A stretch of 64,000 bases of DNA from Dorea longicatena. GTDB lineage: Bacteria > Bacillota > Clostridia > Lachnospirales > Lachnospiraceae. The position numbers were made by a program, and so were the translations under genes. The notes under the pieces are model-generated. The model saw only the letters and a program-made list of their open reading frames with translations, was not told the DNA's origin and did not search any database. This document shows positions 63,654-64,000 of the stretch, piece after piece (the first letter of the stretch is position 1; each line of letters starts with the position of its first letter). Location of the stretch: positions 2,327,001 through 2,391,000 of the forward strand of contig NZ_CP100126.1 in the NCBI RefSeq assembly GCF_024168045.1, written 5' to 3'.

Positions 63654-64000
63654 CTAACAGATGCGCGGCAGTAATTCCCCGCCCGGCTGCGGAAGTAATG
63701 CCTGCGTTCCGATCTCCGTCAACATCACTACTTTTCCCGGCTGCTCTTCGGTCACTTCACCGATAATTGCCGCATCCTGTGAATATGGACATACTTTCAA
63801 TGCATCCACGATCGTCTGTGCCTGTTCTTTCGGCGCCATGATCACAAGCCGTCCTTCACATGCAAGATAGAGCGGCTCCAGTCCAAGCATTCCACATACA
63901 CCTCGTACCTCTGGTGCAACCGGAATCTTCGAAGCATCCAGACGAATGCCTACCTGGCTCTGTCCGGCAATCTCATACAGCACAGTTCCGACTCCTCCTC
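63654..64000 (-). CDS. HypE-like AIR synthase-related protein, C-terminal part (cut by window edge)
   Basis: The minus strand is open from 64000 for 115 codons. It opens with GGVGTVLYEIAGQSQVGI, the hallmark of the HypE/AIR synthase C-terminal domain, then IPVAPEVRGVCGMLGLEPLYLACEGRLVI, and ends in LPRIC. In HypE the C-terminal PRIC Cys carries the carbamoyl that becomes the cyanide ligand of NiFe-hydrogenase. That tail is intact here. The N-terminal part is outside the window. It starts a five-gene block with TM1266-like, NifH-like and component-1-like genes. Confidence 0.85.
   Translation of the reverse strand, partial: GGVGTVLYEIAGQSQVGIRLDASKIPVAPEVRGVCGMLGLEPLYLACEGRLVIMAPKEQAQTIVDALKVCPYSQDAAIIGEVTEEQPGKVVMLTEIGTQALLPQPGGELLPRIC

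Noticed and set aside
1..64000. CRISPR array, integrase, or rRNA operon
   Set aside because: I looked for regular short repeats with spacers, recombinase motifs and rRNA signatures and saw none.

Overview
The window looks like chromosomal DNA of a strictly anaerobic, gut-type Clostridia, most likely Lachnospiraceae (inference). It has moderate GC, AGGAGG-type ribosome binding sites throughout, a D-proline reductase locus, a complete selenocysteine system, and many small clostridial families. I found no phage, plasmid or recognisable transposase gene. Starts were chosen mainly by Shine-Dalgarno spacing.

1-14 kb is selenium and Stickland metabolism. prdA (cut by the left edge), prdC and a tRNA-Sec lie on the minus strand, with proline racemase prdF and a TetR regulator on the plus strand. 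Then follows a minus-strand selenium block: yedF, selD (itself a selenoprotein, with an in-frame UGA at codon 16), selA, selB, a LysR regulator, a class V aminotransferase-fold enzyme, a YedE-type transporter, a TusA-like protein and a DUF3343 protein. Together these would import, carry, activate and insert selenium; the selenium-dependent proline reductase next door is the obvious consumer.

14-29 kb is mixed housekeeping and envelope functions: a PHP phosphoesterase, a small alarmone synthetase, a corrinoid adenosyltransferase, a PTS IIC-like protein, an aldo/keto reductase, an AT-rich PadR/ABC cluster, a MacB-like ABC exporter with a large secreted CARDB-like partner, LrgAB, and a cytidylate kinase-like protein. 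29-38 kb holds a MerR regulator facing an alcohol/aldehyde dehydrogenase pair through a 19-bp-spacer promoter. It also holds two near-identical 613-bp terminal-inverted-repeat elements, each sitting exactly between convergent genes, and deoB with a CAT-like acetyltransferase. A small type I toxin-antitoxin locus lies at 38.2-38.5 kb.

38-54 kb is a hydroxy-acid/amino-acid catabolic region: two amino-acid symporters, two aminotransferases, a D-2-hydroxyacid dehydrogenase, 5-oxoprolinase PxpABC, an RraA-like aldolase, LysR and CdaR regulators, and glycerate kinase. 52-59 kb has a serine hydrolase, ribosomal protein L25, and a sugar kinase/SDR pair facing a ROK repressor. At 59.3-59.6 kb an intergenic unit with its own promoter and terminator carries two repeats of a structured motif and no good ORF, so it is a candidate noncoding RNA. 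59.6-64 kb is a minus-strand operon of a nitrogenase-like system: a HypE-like protein ending in PRIC, a TM1266-like regulator, a NifH-like Fe protein, two nitrogenase component-1-like subunits and a histidine phosphatase. This operon is the most likely undescribed biochemical system here.
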